A stretch of DNA of 43,405 nucleotides from JBAVQS01 sp049694275 (GCA_049694275.1 JBAVQS010000046.1:1-43405); one strand, 5' to 3'; shown: positions 9,623 through 19,975, counted from the first letter of the stretch. The notes: a model not told the origin generated them from the letters alone. Translations and numbers: made by a program.

Positions 9623-9651
9623 TTGACATGGCACATTTGTTCTAGTATAAT
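9623..9651 (+). promoter_or_regulatory. Consensus recA promoter with a possible SOS-box half in the spacer
   Basis: TTGACA (9623-9628), exactly 17 bp, then TATAAT (9646-9651) is a perfect housekeeping promoter. The spacer contains GGCACATTTGTTCT (9630-9643), which matches a GAAC-N4-GTTC type LexA operator in its right half and 3 of 5 positions in the left half. Placement between -35 and -10 would suit repression, but the operator call is tentative. Confidence 0.8.
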
Positions 9652-9828
9652 GGCGGTGGTGGGGTTTTCGCTCACCCGCTCGATTCGATCGGTAATCGTG
9701 CGATTCAAACTTTGGTTCCCACTCTCAATACATAAGAATGCGTTGCATTTTTTATGGTGTTGTTGTAAACTAGGCGGGCGCTGAGGGGCGTTCACCAGGG
9801 GTGCGGCGCTCGTTGTGGGCCGTGCCAC

Positions 9829-9863
9829 GGCATCCCAGCCATAGTCGATGGCTTGGGGATGCC
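9829..9863 (+). promoter_or_regulatory. Stable hairpin in the long recA leader
   Basis: The predicted transcript start (about 9658) leaves an unusually long leader of about 260 nt before the recA ATG at 9917. Near its end GGCATCCCAGCCAT (9829-9842) pairs with ATGGCT (9848-9853) and GGGATGCC (9856-9863), with a 2-nt bulge and an AGTCG loop, giving 14 bp. It lies about 50 nt before the ribosome site GAGGAG. It may control translation or mRNA stability; no known riboswitch family was recognised. Confidence 0.55.
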
Positions 9864-9916
9864 AGACCTGCCGAGGGTGGGTTGAGCTCTCTGCGGAGGC
9901 TCGAGGAGAAAACAGA

Positions 9917-11017
9917 ATGGCGACGCAAGACGGCAAGGCTAAAGCGCTCGATACAACGCTGGCCTCTTTAAAAAAGCGGTTTGGCGAAGGCGCAATTATG
10001 AAACTGGGTGAACATCCGGGTATGCGGATCGACGTCATCCCCACCGGCGCGATTTCGCTCGATGTGGCATTGGGCGTAGGTGGGATTCCGCGCGGGCGGA
10101 TTACCGAGATTTACGGGCCGGAAGCCTCCGGCAAGACAACCCTTTGCCAGCACATCATTGCCGAGGCGCAAAAGACCGGCGGGGTCGCGGCCTTTATCGA
10201 CGTCGAGCATGCGTTCGATGTCTCGTATGCGACCAAGTGCGGCGTGAACGCGGACGAGCTTTTGATCTCGCAGCCGGATACTGGCGAGCAGGCGCTGGAA
10301 ATCGCCGAAGCGCTGGTCCGTTCCGGCGCGCTGGATATCGTCGTGATCGATTCGGTGGCCGCTCTCGTGCCGCGCGCAGAGATCGAAGGCGAGATGGGCG
10401 ATTCCCATGTCGGCCTGCACGCCAGGCTGATGAGCCAGGCGTTGCGCAAGCTCTCGGGCGCGATCAAGAAATCCAATACGGCAGTCATCTTTACCAACCA
10501 GTTGCGGCAAAAGATCGGGGTCATGTTCGGCAATCCTGAAACGACGACCGGCGGTATGGCGTTGAAATTCTATGCCTCGGTGCGCCTGGACGTTCGCCCG
10601 ACCGACTCGATCAAGACGGGCGAGGATGTGATTGGCACCCGCGTCCGGGTCCGCGTGAAAAAGAACAAGGTTGCGCCGCCGTTCCACAAGGCCGAGTTTG
10701 ACATTTTACACAACGAGGGAATCTCGCGCGAAGGGGATATGATCGATACCGGCGTCGAGTTCGAGTGCCTGGACAAGCGCGGGGCCTATTATACCTTCAA
10801 TGGACAGCGATTGGGCCAGGGGCGCGAGAACGTTCGCACCTTTTTGCGTGAAAATCCTTCGGTGATGGAAGAATTGGAAAAAGCCATCCGGGCCAAAGCC
10901 GGGTTGAATGGGGCCGGGGCAGCGCCGCTCCCCAAGGCGGATGCTGACGCGGAAGAAGAGATCGAAGAGGAAGAAGAAGAAAAGGAAGAAGAAGAGGAAG
11001 AGGAAGACGAAGAATAG
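9917..11017 (+). CDS. recA: Recombinase RecA with a long poly-acidic tail
   Basis: RecA is the ATP-dependent strand-exchange protein of homologous recombination and the co-protease that triggers LexA cleavage. The start at ATG 9917 (MATQDGKAKALD) is chosen because GAGGAG sits 9 nt upstream and the family begins here; an in-frame start at 9848 would add 23 atypical residues. The 366-residue product carries Walker A GPEASGKTT, the VVIDSVAALVPRAEIEGEMG segment, the loop-2 region NQLRQKIGVMFGNPETTTGG and GGMALKFYASVRLDVR. The last 25 or so residues are almost all Glu and Asp, longer than the acidic tail of common RecA proteins; in E. coli this tail restrains DNA binding. recX follows after a terminator. 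Confidence 0.98.
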   Translation: MATQDGKAKALDTTLASLKKRFGEGAIMKLGEHPGMRIDVIPTGAISLDVALGVGGIPRGRITEIYGPEASGKTTLCQHIIAEAQKTGGVAAFIDVEHAFDVSYATKCGVNADELLISQPDTGEQALEIAEALVRSGALDIVVIDSVAALVPRAEIEGEMGDSHVGLHARLMSQALRKLSGAIKKSNTAVIFTNQLRQKIGVMFGNPETTTGGMALKFYASVRLDVRPTDSIKTGEDVIGTRVRVRVKKNKVAPPFHKAEFDILHNEGISREGDMIDTGVEFECLDKRGAYYTFNGQRLGQGRENVRTFLRENPSVMEELEKAIRAKAGLNGAGAAPLPKADADAEEEIEEEEEEKEEEEEEEDEE

Positions 11018-11281
11018 GATGAGGAGGGAGGGCTGGATGCATGTTCGGCCCTCCACTTGGCCTGGCCGCCGGATGGGATCTGGCGCGAGGCTTGACCATA
11101 GCGAATAGACGTTATTGAGCGCATGAACTGATATGGGGCTGGAAGGGTTTCCTATTACTGCTAAATGGTTTGCAAGCCCGTTTGGACGGAAATTTTGATT
11201 TTTGTTCCGTTGTCGTAACGTCTTGTTCTCACCCCAAATTGGCATGGGTTGGGCGTCTGAATTAAAAAGGAACTGATTCAG
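11018..11281 (+). other. recA-recX intergenic stretch
   Basis: The region after the recA stop has no convincing gene. The only clear structure is the terminator hairpin at its distal end (11282-11312). Confidence 0.5.
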
Positions 11282-11312
11282 AAATCGCTGTGGCGGTTGC
11301 CGCAGCGATTTT
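11282..11312 (+). terminator. Intrinsic terminator between recA and recX
   Basis: AAATCGCTGTGGC pairs with GCCGCAGCGATTT (one G-U pair), with a GGTT loop, followed by TTTT. A terminator here with partial read-through would keep RecX far below RecA, as known from E. coli. Confidence 0.8.
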
Positions 11313-11338
11313 GCTATTGAGAAACGAACAAAAGTTCT

Positions 11339-12097
11339 GTGGAAAATGATGATTACGAGTCGAGCCCACGCCCCCGGCGCAAGGGACACGAAGTAAAAAA
11401 GGCGTGGTCGCGCCAGTCGCCCGAAAAGGCGCCCGCGCTCAATCTGCGGGGGGGTCAGGTGACCGGCCTCGAACCGCAGGCGAAGCATCCGAATCGGTAT
11501 AATCTATTCATCGACAATCATTTTGCGCTTGGGCTATCTGCCCTGGTCGCGCTCAAGGTTCGAACGGGCCAGGAGTTGACGGCGGAGCAGGTTGAGGCGT
11601 TGGCCGCGGCGGAGCAGTTGGAACGGGCGCACGAGTACGCGCTGCGCAAACTCGAATCGCGACCGCGCAGTGAGAACGAGATCCGGCGGGCGCTCGCCGG
11701 CAAGAAATACGCGAGCGAGATCGTCGAGCAGGTCGTGAGGCGGCTGCAGGAGGCGCGCCTGCTGAGTGATCGTGAATTTGCGAAATTCTGGGTAGAGAAC
11801 CGGGAAGGGTTCAAGCCGCGGAGTGCGCGAGCGCTCAAGTACGAACTACGACAAAAAGGGGTGCCGCCGGACGAGATTACGCGTGCGGTCAAACATCTGG
11901 ACGAGGATGAGAGCGCGTATCGCGCCGCGCGTCCCAAAGCAGAACGATGGAAGACGCTGGACGCAGAGGCGTTCAAGCGCAAGGTGAGCGGCTTTTTGGC
12001 GCGGCGGGGGTTTGATTATCAAGTGACTCGCTCGACCGTCGCGCGGTTGTGGAAAGAGATCCAGGGCGAGGAGTTGAGCGAAACAGATGACTCTTAA
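11339..12097 (+). CDS. recX: Regulatory protein RecX
   Basis: RecX caps and inhibits RecA filaments. The protein shows the expected three-helix repeats: EYALRKLESRPRSENEIRRAL, then VVRRLQEARLLSDREFAKFWVENR, then ALKYELRQKGVPPDEITRAV. Within these, LLSDREFA and ELRQKGV are the most typical pieces. The far upstream start is GTG 11339 (252 residues) without a clear ribosome site. A GTG at 11459 (VTGLEPQAKHPNRYNLFID) preceded by GGGGGGG is an attractive alternative, because RecX proteins of related bacteria begin at about this point; that would give 212 residues. It lies downstream of recA and 18 bp before rny, which may share its transcript. Confidence 0.92.
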   Translation: MENDDYESSPRPRRKGHEVKKAWSRQSPEKAPALNLRGGQVTGLEPQAKHPNRYNLFIDNHFALGLSALVALKVRTGQELTAEQVEALAAAEQLERAHEYALRKLESRPRSENEIRRALAGKKYASEIVEQVVRRLQEARLLSDREFAKFWVENREGFKPRSARALKYELRQKGVPPDEITRAVKHLDEDESAYRAARPKAERWKTLDAEAFKRKVSGFLARRGFDYQVTRSTVARLWKEIQGEELSETDDS

Positions 12098-12115
12098 CTG
12101 ACGGTTGGAGGAGAT

Positions 12116-13663
<1,548 letters not shown>

Positions 13664-13712
13664 CCCGGTCTAGGGGAATGGTCGATTCGTCAGGACGGAG
13701 GGTAGAAACATC

Positions 13713-14057
13713 GTGGACATTATCAAGGTATCAGCCAAATCAAGATCTACCGCTGTCGCGGGCGCCATCGCCGGCGTGATCCGTGATCACAAGCGCGCCG
13801 AGGTCCAGGCGATTGGGGCGGGCGCTGTGAACCAGGCGATCAAGGCCGTCGCGATTGCGCGTGGTTATTTGGTGCAGGACGGGCTGGACATTTATGTTGT
13901 GCCCGCTTTTGCGGAAGTGGATATCAATGGGGAAGAACGAACGGCAGTCAAACTGAGCGTGGAATCCAAGCCGCTCGTTCAATCCCCCTCGGGGGAAAAA
14001 GACGGACACCCAACTACTGAAAGCAATGAACCCAACCGAACAGAAAAACCGGTCTGA
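13713..14057 (+). CDS. spoVS: Stage V sporulation protein S homologue
   Basis: SpoVS is a small Alba-like nucleic-acid-binding protein first known from Bacillus sporulation but common in non-sporulating phyla next to rny. The product starts with GTG 13713 (VDIIKVSAKSRSTAVAGAIA) and keeps the family core, including AEVQAIGAGAVNQAIKAVAI and the C-terminal PAFAEVDINGEERTAVKL. The usual length is about 86 residues; here it is 114 because of a hydrophilic tail (after about residue 88). The coding end overlaps the start of the next gene by 32 bp, implying coupled translation. A role with RNase Y in RNA metabolism is inference from context. Confidence 0.93.
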   Translation: MDIIKVSAKSRSTAVAGAIAGVIRDHKRAEVQAIGAGAVNQAIKAVAIARGYLVQDGLDIYVVPAFAEVDINGEERTAVKLSVESKPLVQSPSGEKDGHPTTESNEPNRTEKPV

Positions 14058-14934
14058 AGGCGAAGCCGCCGCGCCCCGGCCGGCGCGGCGGCGCACGCCG
14101 GTGCGCCGCGTCGATTTGCACACGCACACGAATGCATCCGACGGCGAGCACACGCCCGAAGAGCTGATCGCCCTGGCGCGCGCGCGGGGGCTGGATGTGA
14201 TTGCGCTGACCGACCATGATACCACGGCCGGGGTTGAGCGCGCCCTGGCGGCTGCGGCCGGGGCGGGGGATATCGAGCTCATCCCGGGCGTCGAGCTCTC
14301 GACCGATGTCCCCGGTTATGAAATCCACGTGCTGGGGTATTTCGTCGACTGGCGCGATCCGGATTTTCAGGTCATGCTGAACAAATTCCGCGATGGCCGG
14401 ATCGGCCGGGCGGAAAAGATCGTGGCTAAGTTGATCGATCTGGGAGCGCCGGTCTCGTTCGAGCGCGTCAAGGAACTGGCGGGGGACGCCAACATCGGCC
14501 GCCCGCATATTGCGCGCGTGCTGCTTGAGGCCGGGCACGTCACCACCATTCAGGAGGCGTTCGACAAGTATCTCGCCAATGACAAGCCGGCGTACGTCGA
14601 GCATTATAGCCTGCCGCCGGCCGAGGCGGTCAAGCTGATCCGCTCGGCGGGCGGGACACCCGTCTATGCGCATCCCCGCGGTGCAACCCAATTCGTGCCA
14701 GAACTGGTCAAGGCTGGCCTGCTCGGATTGGAATGTTATTATGCCCAGTATGACGAGCGCGAACAGCAAGAGCTGGTCGCGGTGGCAAAGCAGTATGGGC
14801 TGATCGCGACCGGCGGGAGCGATTTCCACGGGTTGCACAAGATGGGGCACATGAACAAGCTGGGCGAAGCGCATGTGCCGCCCGAGGTAGTAGAGCAGCT
14901 TGAGCGTGCACACATACAGATAGAGAGTAGGTAG
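14026..14934 (+). CDS. PHP-domain phosphoesterase (YciV/TrpH type)
   Basis: A 302-residue PHP phosphoesterase, of the family that includes RNase AM and other 5'-3' exonucleases or nucleoside-phosphate phosphatases. Metal-binding motifs are visible in order: DLHTHTNASDG (His32, His34, Asp39), ALTDHDT, PGVELS, YAHPRG and GGSDFHG. The central helical insert (IVAKLIDLGAPVSFERVKEL, then GRPHIARVLLEAG) is typical of the YciV branch. The ATG at 14026 overlaps spoVS; an in-frame GTG at 14101, right before the PHP domain, is an alternative. The order rny-spoVS-PHP suggests a joint role in RNA turnover. The exact substrate cannot be read from the sequence. Confidence 0.9.
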   Translation: MNPTEQKNRSEGEAAAPRPARRRTPVRRVDLHTHTNASDGEHTPEELIALARARGLDVIALTDHDTTAGVERALAAAAGAGDIELIPGVELSTDVPGYEIHVLGYFVDWRDPDFQVMLNKFRDGRIGRAEKIVAKLIDLGAPVSFERVKELAGDANIGRPHIARVLLEAGHVTTIQEAFDKYLANDKPAYVEHYSLPPAEAVKLIRSAGGTPVYAHPRGATQFVPELVKAGLLGLECYYAQYDEREQQELVAVAKQYGLIATGGSDFHGLHKMGHMNKLGEAHVPPEVVEQLERAHIQIESR

Positions 14935-14968
14935 GAACGAGGGCAGCGTTTATCCGCTGCCCTCGTTC
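14935..14968. terminator. Bidirectional terminator between convergent genes
   Basis: GAACGAGGGCAGCG (14935-14948) pairs perfectly with CGCTGCCCTCGTTC (14955-14968) around a 6-nt loop. It lies between the PHP gene stop (14934) and the stop of holB on the other strand (14986). The T tract is short (CTTGTCGTT), but position and stem strength fit a shared terminator. Confidence 0.8.
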
Positions 14969-14985
14969 TTGTCGTTCTACATGTA

Positions 14986-16062
14986 TTATTGGGGGAGGTG
15001 GAGGGCGAGGACTTCGATAACGAGGCGGGCGTTGGCGTTCTGTTCGAGTTGGCGGGCGGCTGCGCGGGTGGCCTTGAGGGCCGTTTCGACCTGCGCGGTG
15101 GAATAGTGCGCCGCCTGGTCACGCAGCCGTTCCTCATAATCGACGTTGGTCATTCTTTTCCCATCGCCGCTCTGTAAGAGCAGCACGTCGCGCCACCAGG
15201 TTAGCCATAATTCCAGCAGTTGGGGTAGCTCGTCGGCATGTTTGGTCAGGTCGCCGGCGCGAGCAAGCCGCTCGGCGCGCCCCTCGTGCACAAGCCCGGC
15301 CAGATGTTCCAATCCGTCCGTTCGCGCCTGAAGCAGTTTGGGTTCGGACGCGGCGCGCACCGCCCAACCCAGGCGTCCCCCGGAGAGGCGCGCAAGGAGA
15401 CGCGCCGGCGTAGGCTCGACCTGCCAGCGGTCAACCAGGGCGCGCTCGACCGCGGCGAGGGGGAGAGGGCGGAGGGGGAGGCGCTGGCAGCGCGAGACGA
15501 TGGTTGGGAGGAGCAGGCTCTGGTCCTGCGCTGTGAGAATGATGTAAGCGTGGGAGGGCGGTTCTTCCAGTGTCTTGAGAAAGGCGTTGGCCGCGGACTC
15601 GTTTGCTTCTTCAAAGCGGCGAATAATGATGATCTTGTGCTTGCTCTCATAGGGCGCGGTGGAGAGCCAGCCCTGCACGTCGTTCGCGCTCGGTGGGTTG
15701 CCGCGCAGTTGGTCGATGCGCAGCGTGCGCTTTTCGCGGTCGTTCTTGCGCAGCGGTGGGCCATAACCGTCCTTGTCGAAATTCCATCCGGTGGGCACGC
15801 CTTCGACGATCCGCACGTCGGGGCTGACATTTTTGGCATTTTTGCGGCAGGCGTTACAATCGCCGCACGGTGGGCGCGCGCCGGTGCACTGCAAGCGGCG
15901 CGCCAGGGCGCGCGCCAGGGTCGTCTTGCCAATGCCGTGTAGGCCGGTGAGTAAAAAGGCGTGGGCCGTCCGGCCCGTCACGACTGCACGCTCCAGCGAG
16001 GTCACTGCCCAGTCGTGGCCGACCACCCCCCAGGTCATGATTGCATCGGAAGCGGATGTCAT
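14986..16062 (-). CDS. holB: DNA polymerase III subunit delta'
   Basis: This AAA+ clamp-loader subunit helps load the sliding clamp on DNA. The 358-residue protein shows the Walker A loop GLHGIGKTT (40-48) and a zinc module with Cys59, Cys66, Cys69 and Cys72 (CGDCNAC). It also has the family segments IIIIRRFEEANESAANAFLK and KTLEEPPSHAYIILTA, and the sensor/arginine-finger motif TIVSRCQRL. The C-terminal third is the helical collar domain. ATG 16062 is used; an in-frame ATG at 16038 (MTWGVVGHDW) is an equally good start because family members often begin close to the VVGH sequence. The gene is divergent from the histidine kinase at 16236. Confidence 0.93.
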   Translation of the reverse strand: MTSASDAIMTWGVVGHDWAVTSLERAVVTGRTAHAFLLTGLHGIGKTTLARALARRLQCTGARPPCGDCNACRKNAKNVSPDVRIVEGVPTGWNFDKDGYGPPLRKNDREKRTLRIDQLRGNPPSANDVQGWLSTAPYESKHKIIIIRRFEEANESAANAFLKTLEEPPSHAYIILTAQDQSLLLPTIVSRCQRLPLRPLPLAAVERALVDRWQVEPTPARLLARLSGGRLGWAVRAASEPKLLQARTDGLEHLAGLVHEGRAERLARAGDLTKHADELPQLLELWLTWWRDVLLLQSGDGKRMTNVDYEERLRDQAAHYSTAQVETALKATRAAARQLEQNANARLVIEVLALHLPQ

Positions 16063-16161
16063 GCCTGGATTTTATCACAGAGCGTGGAAATGGAATAGCC
16101 GACCCGGTACAGAAATCTTGACAAATGTAGCGCAAGGTAAAGAAATCTGTACCTTTTTCTA

Positions 16162-16190
16162 TTGTATCGCCGTACCATTCCCGCTATAAT
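16162..16190 (+). promoter_or_regulatory. Predicted promoter of the PAS/GAF kinase operon
   Basis: TTGTAT (16162-16167), 17 bp, TATAAT (16185-16190). The -10 is perfect and the start codon lies 45 bp downstream. A separate TTGACA at 16118-16123 has no good -10 at the right distance. Confidence 0.65.
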
Positions 16191-16235
16191 AGAGCTGGTC
16201 AGGAATAGTAGCGTGTCTCAGTCTCTAATCATCTC

Positions 16236-19200
16236 ATGAGCGAATCTATCCCTTTTACCCCTGCACCTGATCCCAACAGCGCGACGGCGTGGCTGCTGCA
16301 AGTGATGAGCGCAGCCAATCGGGGCGGCCGGGTTGACGAAATTGCGGCGCAGAGCTTGGAGGCGATCCAGAGCTGCTTGCCTTTTGACGCAGCTTTTTTT
16401 CTGTTGATTGATCCGGCGCGAGCGCGTCTGATCGTACAGCATCCCGTCCATATTGATTCGGAACTGGTCGCCGCTCTCGAGCAGATGGCGCTGCCGCCCG
16501 ATTTCTTCGAGAGCGCCGGGCGAGCAGCGCATGAAGCATTCGCGCTGGCGCATCTGGGCGATAGCGCCCGTTCCCTGCTGGCGGCGCAGGGCTATGTGAC
16601 ACTGTACATGCTTCCTCTCCAGGCCGAGCATTGCTGTATGGGCATCCTGGCCCTGGCCGGACGTGATGCTTCTCTTGATTTCTCTGCACTGCCGTTCGCC
16701 CGGAAAGATTACTTGGACCTGATCGGCGGCCAGTTGGGGCTGGCGCTGCAACGCGCCCGGCTGACCGAGCAGCTCAGAGCCTCTGAAGAGGAATATCGTG
16801 GTTGGATCGATCACAACCCTGATGGTGTATGGGAACGGGGATTGCACGGCGGTACGACGCTATATAACCAGGCCATGCTCGACATGACCGGGTATACGGC
16901 AGCGGAAGTGGAGGCGTGGGACTTTTTTGTTCCATGGGTCGAACCGCCTGCCGAGAGACGCGCACGCTGGGACAAGTTGCTGCGCGATGGCCATGTGCAG
17001 GATGAGCGCATTCCGATTCGCACGAAAAGCGGACAGGACAAAATCGTCAATGTCACGGCCTGGCTGAGGTACGATGCGGCCGGTCAACCGACGCATCTGC
17101 AGATGGAGTTCCGGGACGTTACGGCCCATGTTAGGATGGAAGAGCAAGTGCAACGGCGCAATCAAGAGCTGCTCGTGCTCAACCGGATTGGGGAAGAGTT
17201 GAGCTCCCTGCTTGATCTGGAGAAATCGATTCAAGGCGTATTAGGTCACATCCTTTCGCTCACGGGAATGGATTCGGCTGCGATTTTCCTGTCTGACGCT
17301 GAGAATCATCGCGTACGGCTGGCCGCGCAGCGGGACCTGCCGCAGGCGGTCCTTGATCGCTATCAAGCGCGGATCGCATCACTGCCGCAATCGGAGGAGG
17401 GATGGATACCGGAGCATGCCCTTCGCTTTTTCGAGCATATCTCCCGAACGCGCGAGTCCATCATGCTTGAGGATTTCGCCAGCGCAGAGATCGCGCGCGA
17501 CTCGGCCATGCTCGAGAGCGGACTGGTTTCGGGCGTTGCGGCGGCGTTGCGCTTTGGGCAGCAAGTGTTGGGGGTTCTGACGGTCGGTTCACGGACCCCG
17601 CACGCGTTCACCGAAACGGAGTCGCGCCTCATTGAGGATATCGCGTTGCGTCTGGCGCTACGCCTGCGGAATAAAGAGTTGTTCGACAGGATGCAGGCCC
17701 GCATCCGTGAGCTCCAAACCCTATCCGACCTATCTGCCATGTTGGGCACGCTCATCGACGAAGCGCCGCTGTGCGATCTGGTGCTGCGCGCAATCGGCGA
17801 GTGGATGAATTTGCCGCTGGTGTCGTTGAATCTTCTCTCGGGCGATCACTTTTTGCCCCCGCTGCGTCTGTCGAGCGGTCTGGCCCGGGTTGACCCTCTC
17901 GAAATGACTCCGCTCGTCCGACGGATTATCGAGCGGCCTGAACCGGTCATCCTCGATAGCCAGCATATGCCGGAGATGGATGCACAGGCAGCCCATCTCA
18001 TTCGCATGTCCAACCTGGAGGCAGTCATCTGCTTGCCGCTCTGGACGGTGAACGGGCCGTTGGGACTGTTGGCCGTCGGGCGGCAGGACCGCTTGATCTG
18101 GAGTCCCGGGGAAATCCAGGTGCTGCAAACGGTTGCCAATCAGTTCGCGGTTGCCCTCTCGAACGCGCGCTTGTTTAATACGCTTATTCAGGAACGACGC
18201 GATCTGCAGGCAACGCTCGACAGCGTCTTTAGCGGCGTGTTTACGACGGATGAGGCGGGACAGATCCTGACGTGGAACCGGGCGGCGGCAGAGGTGACCG
18301 GCTATAGTTTAGCGCAGGCCCGGGGCCAAAATTGGACCCGGATGGTGCGCGTCGGCAAGGACAAGCCGGACGAGCTGATCTTTGAGGCAATGGCGGAAAA
18401 GGACATTCGGTTTGGTTTCGCTCCGCGCACGTTCCGCGCCGCAGACGGACGCGAGATCCCCCTCGCCGAGGCGGCGGCCCCGCTACGCGATGCCGAAGGC
18501 CGGATTCGCGGCGCGGTCGGCGCATTCTGGGATCGGACCAAAGAGGGGGCCGCGGAGCAGGCCCGGCTCGAATTCCTCTATGAGGTATCGCACGAACTGC
18601 GCAATTCGCTCACGGCGATCATTCCGATGGCCGAGATGTTGCGCCAGCCGGATGTCAAGGGTGCGACACGCAAGAGCGCCATTGACATTATTACTGCGCA
18701 GGTCGAGCGCCTCAAAGAGTTCTCAAAGCGATTCCTTGCATTTGAGCATGCCCAGGTTGACAAAGGGAATGAGCAAGAGTCACTGGATCTCGCGGCGCAG
18801 GTCAAGGAGGTGCTCGCGCCGATGCGGGCCGAATACCCCGAGCTGCGTTTGCGCGTGACCGGGCAGACGGGCGCGGTCTATGCCGATAAACCCCGCCTGC
18901 AAACGGCGCTGCTGAACCTGTTGGATAATGCGTGCAAATTCTCGCCGCCGCACGGTCGCGTCTCGATTAGGCTGGAACGATTGGACAAAGACCGGGCGCG
19001 TATGACCATTCGCAACCAGTCCCCGGCGATTGCGCCGGAGGCAATGGGGCAGTTGTTTGAGCGTGGTTATCGTGCGCCGCAGTCGGGGAACGGGATGGTA
19101 GCGGGGACCGGGATTGGGCTGTGGCTGGCGCGGACCAAGCTGCGCGAAATGGGGGGCGAGGTCTGCATCGAGAACGGGGAAAAAGAGGGTGTTGTGGCTT

Positions 19201-19301
19201 GTGTGATGCTCCGCGGGGCGAGGGAGAAACATGAAGAACCAAGCAAGAATATTGCTGATCGACGACAAGGCGGTCATCGGCGCGCTCGGCCTGCTCCTTG
19301 A
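16236..19301 (+). CDS. Multi-sensor histidine kinase (GAF-PAS-GAF-GAF-PAS-HisKA-HATPase)
   Basis: A 1021-residue soluble kinase. Domain order by pattern: GAF (about 25-170), PAS (about 180-295, EEYRGWIDHNPDGVWERG), two GAF domains (about 300-465 and 480-645) and a second PAS (about 655-770, SVFSGVFTTDEAGQILTWN). The HisKA domain has the H-box YEVSHELRNSLTA with His786. The HATPase domain has the N-box LLNLLDNACKFS and G2 box GTGIGLWLARTKLREMGG. The G1 box, usually DxGxG, reads IRNQSPAIAPE, so the nucleotide-contact Asp is replaced by Asn, a variation also seen in some working kinases. The last 70 bp overlap the response regulator start at 19231, tying the pair as one two-component system. The stimulus is unknown. 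Confidence 0.93.
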   Translation: MSESIPFTPAPDPNSATAWLLQVMSAANRGGRVDEIAAQSLEAIQSCLPFDAAFFLLIDPARARLIVQHPVHIDSELVAALEQMALPPDFFESAGRAAHEAFALAHLGDSARSLLAAQGYVTLYMLPLQAEHCCMGILALAGRDASLDFSALPFARKDYLDLIGGQLGLALQRARLTEQLRASEEEYRGWIDHNPDGVWERGLHGGTTLYNQAMLDMTGYTAAEVEAWDFFVPWVEPPAERRARWDKLLRDGHVQDERIPIRTKSGQDKIVNVTAWLRYDAAGQPTHLQMEFRDVTAHVRMEEQVQRRNQELLVLNRIGEELSSLLDLEKSIQGVLGHILSLTGMDSAAIFLSDAENHRVRLAAQRDLPQAVLDRYQARIASLPQSEEGWIPEHALRFFEHISRTRESIMLEDFASAEIARDSAMLESGLVSGVAAALRFGQQVLGVLTVGSRTPHAFTETESRLIEDIALRLALRLRNKELFDRMQARIRELQTLSDLSAMLGTLIDEAPLCDLVLRAIGEWMNLPLVSLNLLSGDHFLPPLRLSSGLARVDPLEMTPLVRRIIERPEPVILDSQHMPEMDAQAAHLIRMSNLEAVICLPLWTVNGPLGLLAVGRQDRLIWSPGEIQVLQTVANQFAVALSNARLFNTLIQERRDLQATLDSVFSGVFTTDEAGQILTWNRAAAEVTGYSLAQARGQNWTRMVRVGKDKPDELIFEAMAEKDIRFGFAPRTFRAADGREIPLAEAAAPLRDAEGRIRGAVGAFWDRTKEGAAEQARLEFLYEVSHELRNSLTAIIPMAEMLRQPDVKGATRKSAIDIITAQVERLKEFSKRFLAFEHAQVDKGNEQESLDLAAQVKEVLAPMRAEYPELRLRVTGQTGAVYADKPRLQTALLNLLDNACKFSPPHGRVSIRLERLDKDRARMTIRNQSPAIAPEAMGQLFERGYRAPQSGNGMVAGTGIGLWLARTKLREMGGEVCIENGEKEGVVACVMLRGAREKHEEPSKNIADRRQGGHRRARPAP

Positions 19302-19935
19302 GCACGCAGGGTACAAGACCGCGTCTGCCTATAATGCACAGCAGGGACTGCGCCAGGCCTACAACGAACATCCCGATCTGATTCTGCTGGATGTGAATTT
19401 GCCGGACCGGGATGGCTTTACCGTGCTCCAGCGGTTGCGCGAGCAGACCGATTCGCCGATTGTGATGTTGACGGCGCGGACGGCGGCTGCGGACAAGGTG
19501 CGCGGGTTGGACGAAGGGGCGGACGACTATATTATCAAGCCGTTTGACACCCAGGAACTGCTGGCGCGGGTGCGCAAGCATCTGCACCGCGCCCACCCAC
19601 GACCTCTGAACAAGGATAATTATGTCGTCGACGAGCAGCTCTCGATCGATTTTGGCGCGCACCACCTCATCGTCGACGGCGCCGCGGTTAACTTGACACC
19701 GCTCGAATGGCGCGTGCTGCGGCGCCTGGTGGAGGGAGCGGGCCAGATTGTCTCCCCCTACGAGCTTTTAATGGCGGGGTGGGGCCGCGACAAGCAAGAA
19801 GATACCCATTCGATCAAGGTGCACATCTCCTCCCTGCGTCGCAAGCTCGGCGACCGGTCTCGTCCGAACCGGTATATCCACACCGAGCGCGAGATGGGAT
19901 ACCGATTCGAGCCGGTAAAGGAGAGGGGCAAGTAA
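19231..19935 (+). CDS. OmpR/PhoB-family response regulator
   Basis: A 234-residue DNA-binding regulator and the probable partner of the overlapping kinase. The receiver domain (1-115) keeps all key residues: Asp11/Asp12, phospho-acceptor Asp54 (LILLDVNLP), Thr81 (MLTAR) and Lys103 (IIKPF). The winged-helix domain (about 130-230) is intact, with LTPLEWRVLRRLVEGAGQIV, HSIKVHISSLRRKLGD and the C-terminal REMGYRFEP. ATG 19231 lies inside the end of the kinase gene in another frame, preceded by GGGGCGAGGGAG. No target site can be named from this window. Confidence 0.95.
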   Translation: MKNQARILLIDDKAVIGALGLLLEHAGYKTASAYNAQQGLRQAYNEHPDLILLDVNLPDRDGFTVLQRLREQTDSPIVMLTARTAAADKVRGLDEGADDYIIKPFDTQELLARVRKHLHRAHPRPLNKDNYVVDEQLSIDFGAHHLIVDGAAVNLTPLEWRVLRRLVEGAGQIVSPYELLMAGWGRDKQEDTHSIKVHISSLRRKLGDRSRPNRYIHTEREMGYRFEPVKERGK

Positions 19936-19975
19936 TCCTGGTAGATCGGGTTTCGGTGTTCCTCTAACCCTGTGT

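Noticed and set aside
18960..19060. Loss of the G1-box Asp as a sign of a dead kinase at 16236
   Set aside because: Asn at this place occurs in working kinases, and the H-box, N-box and G2 box are intact; not enough to call the protein inactive.
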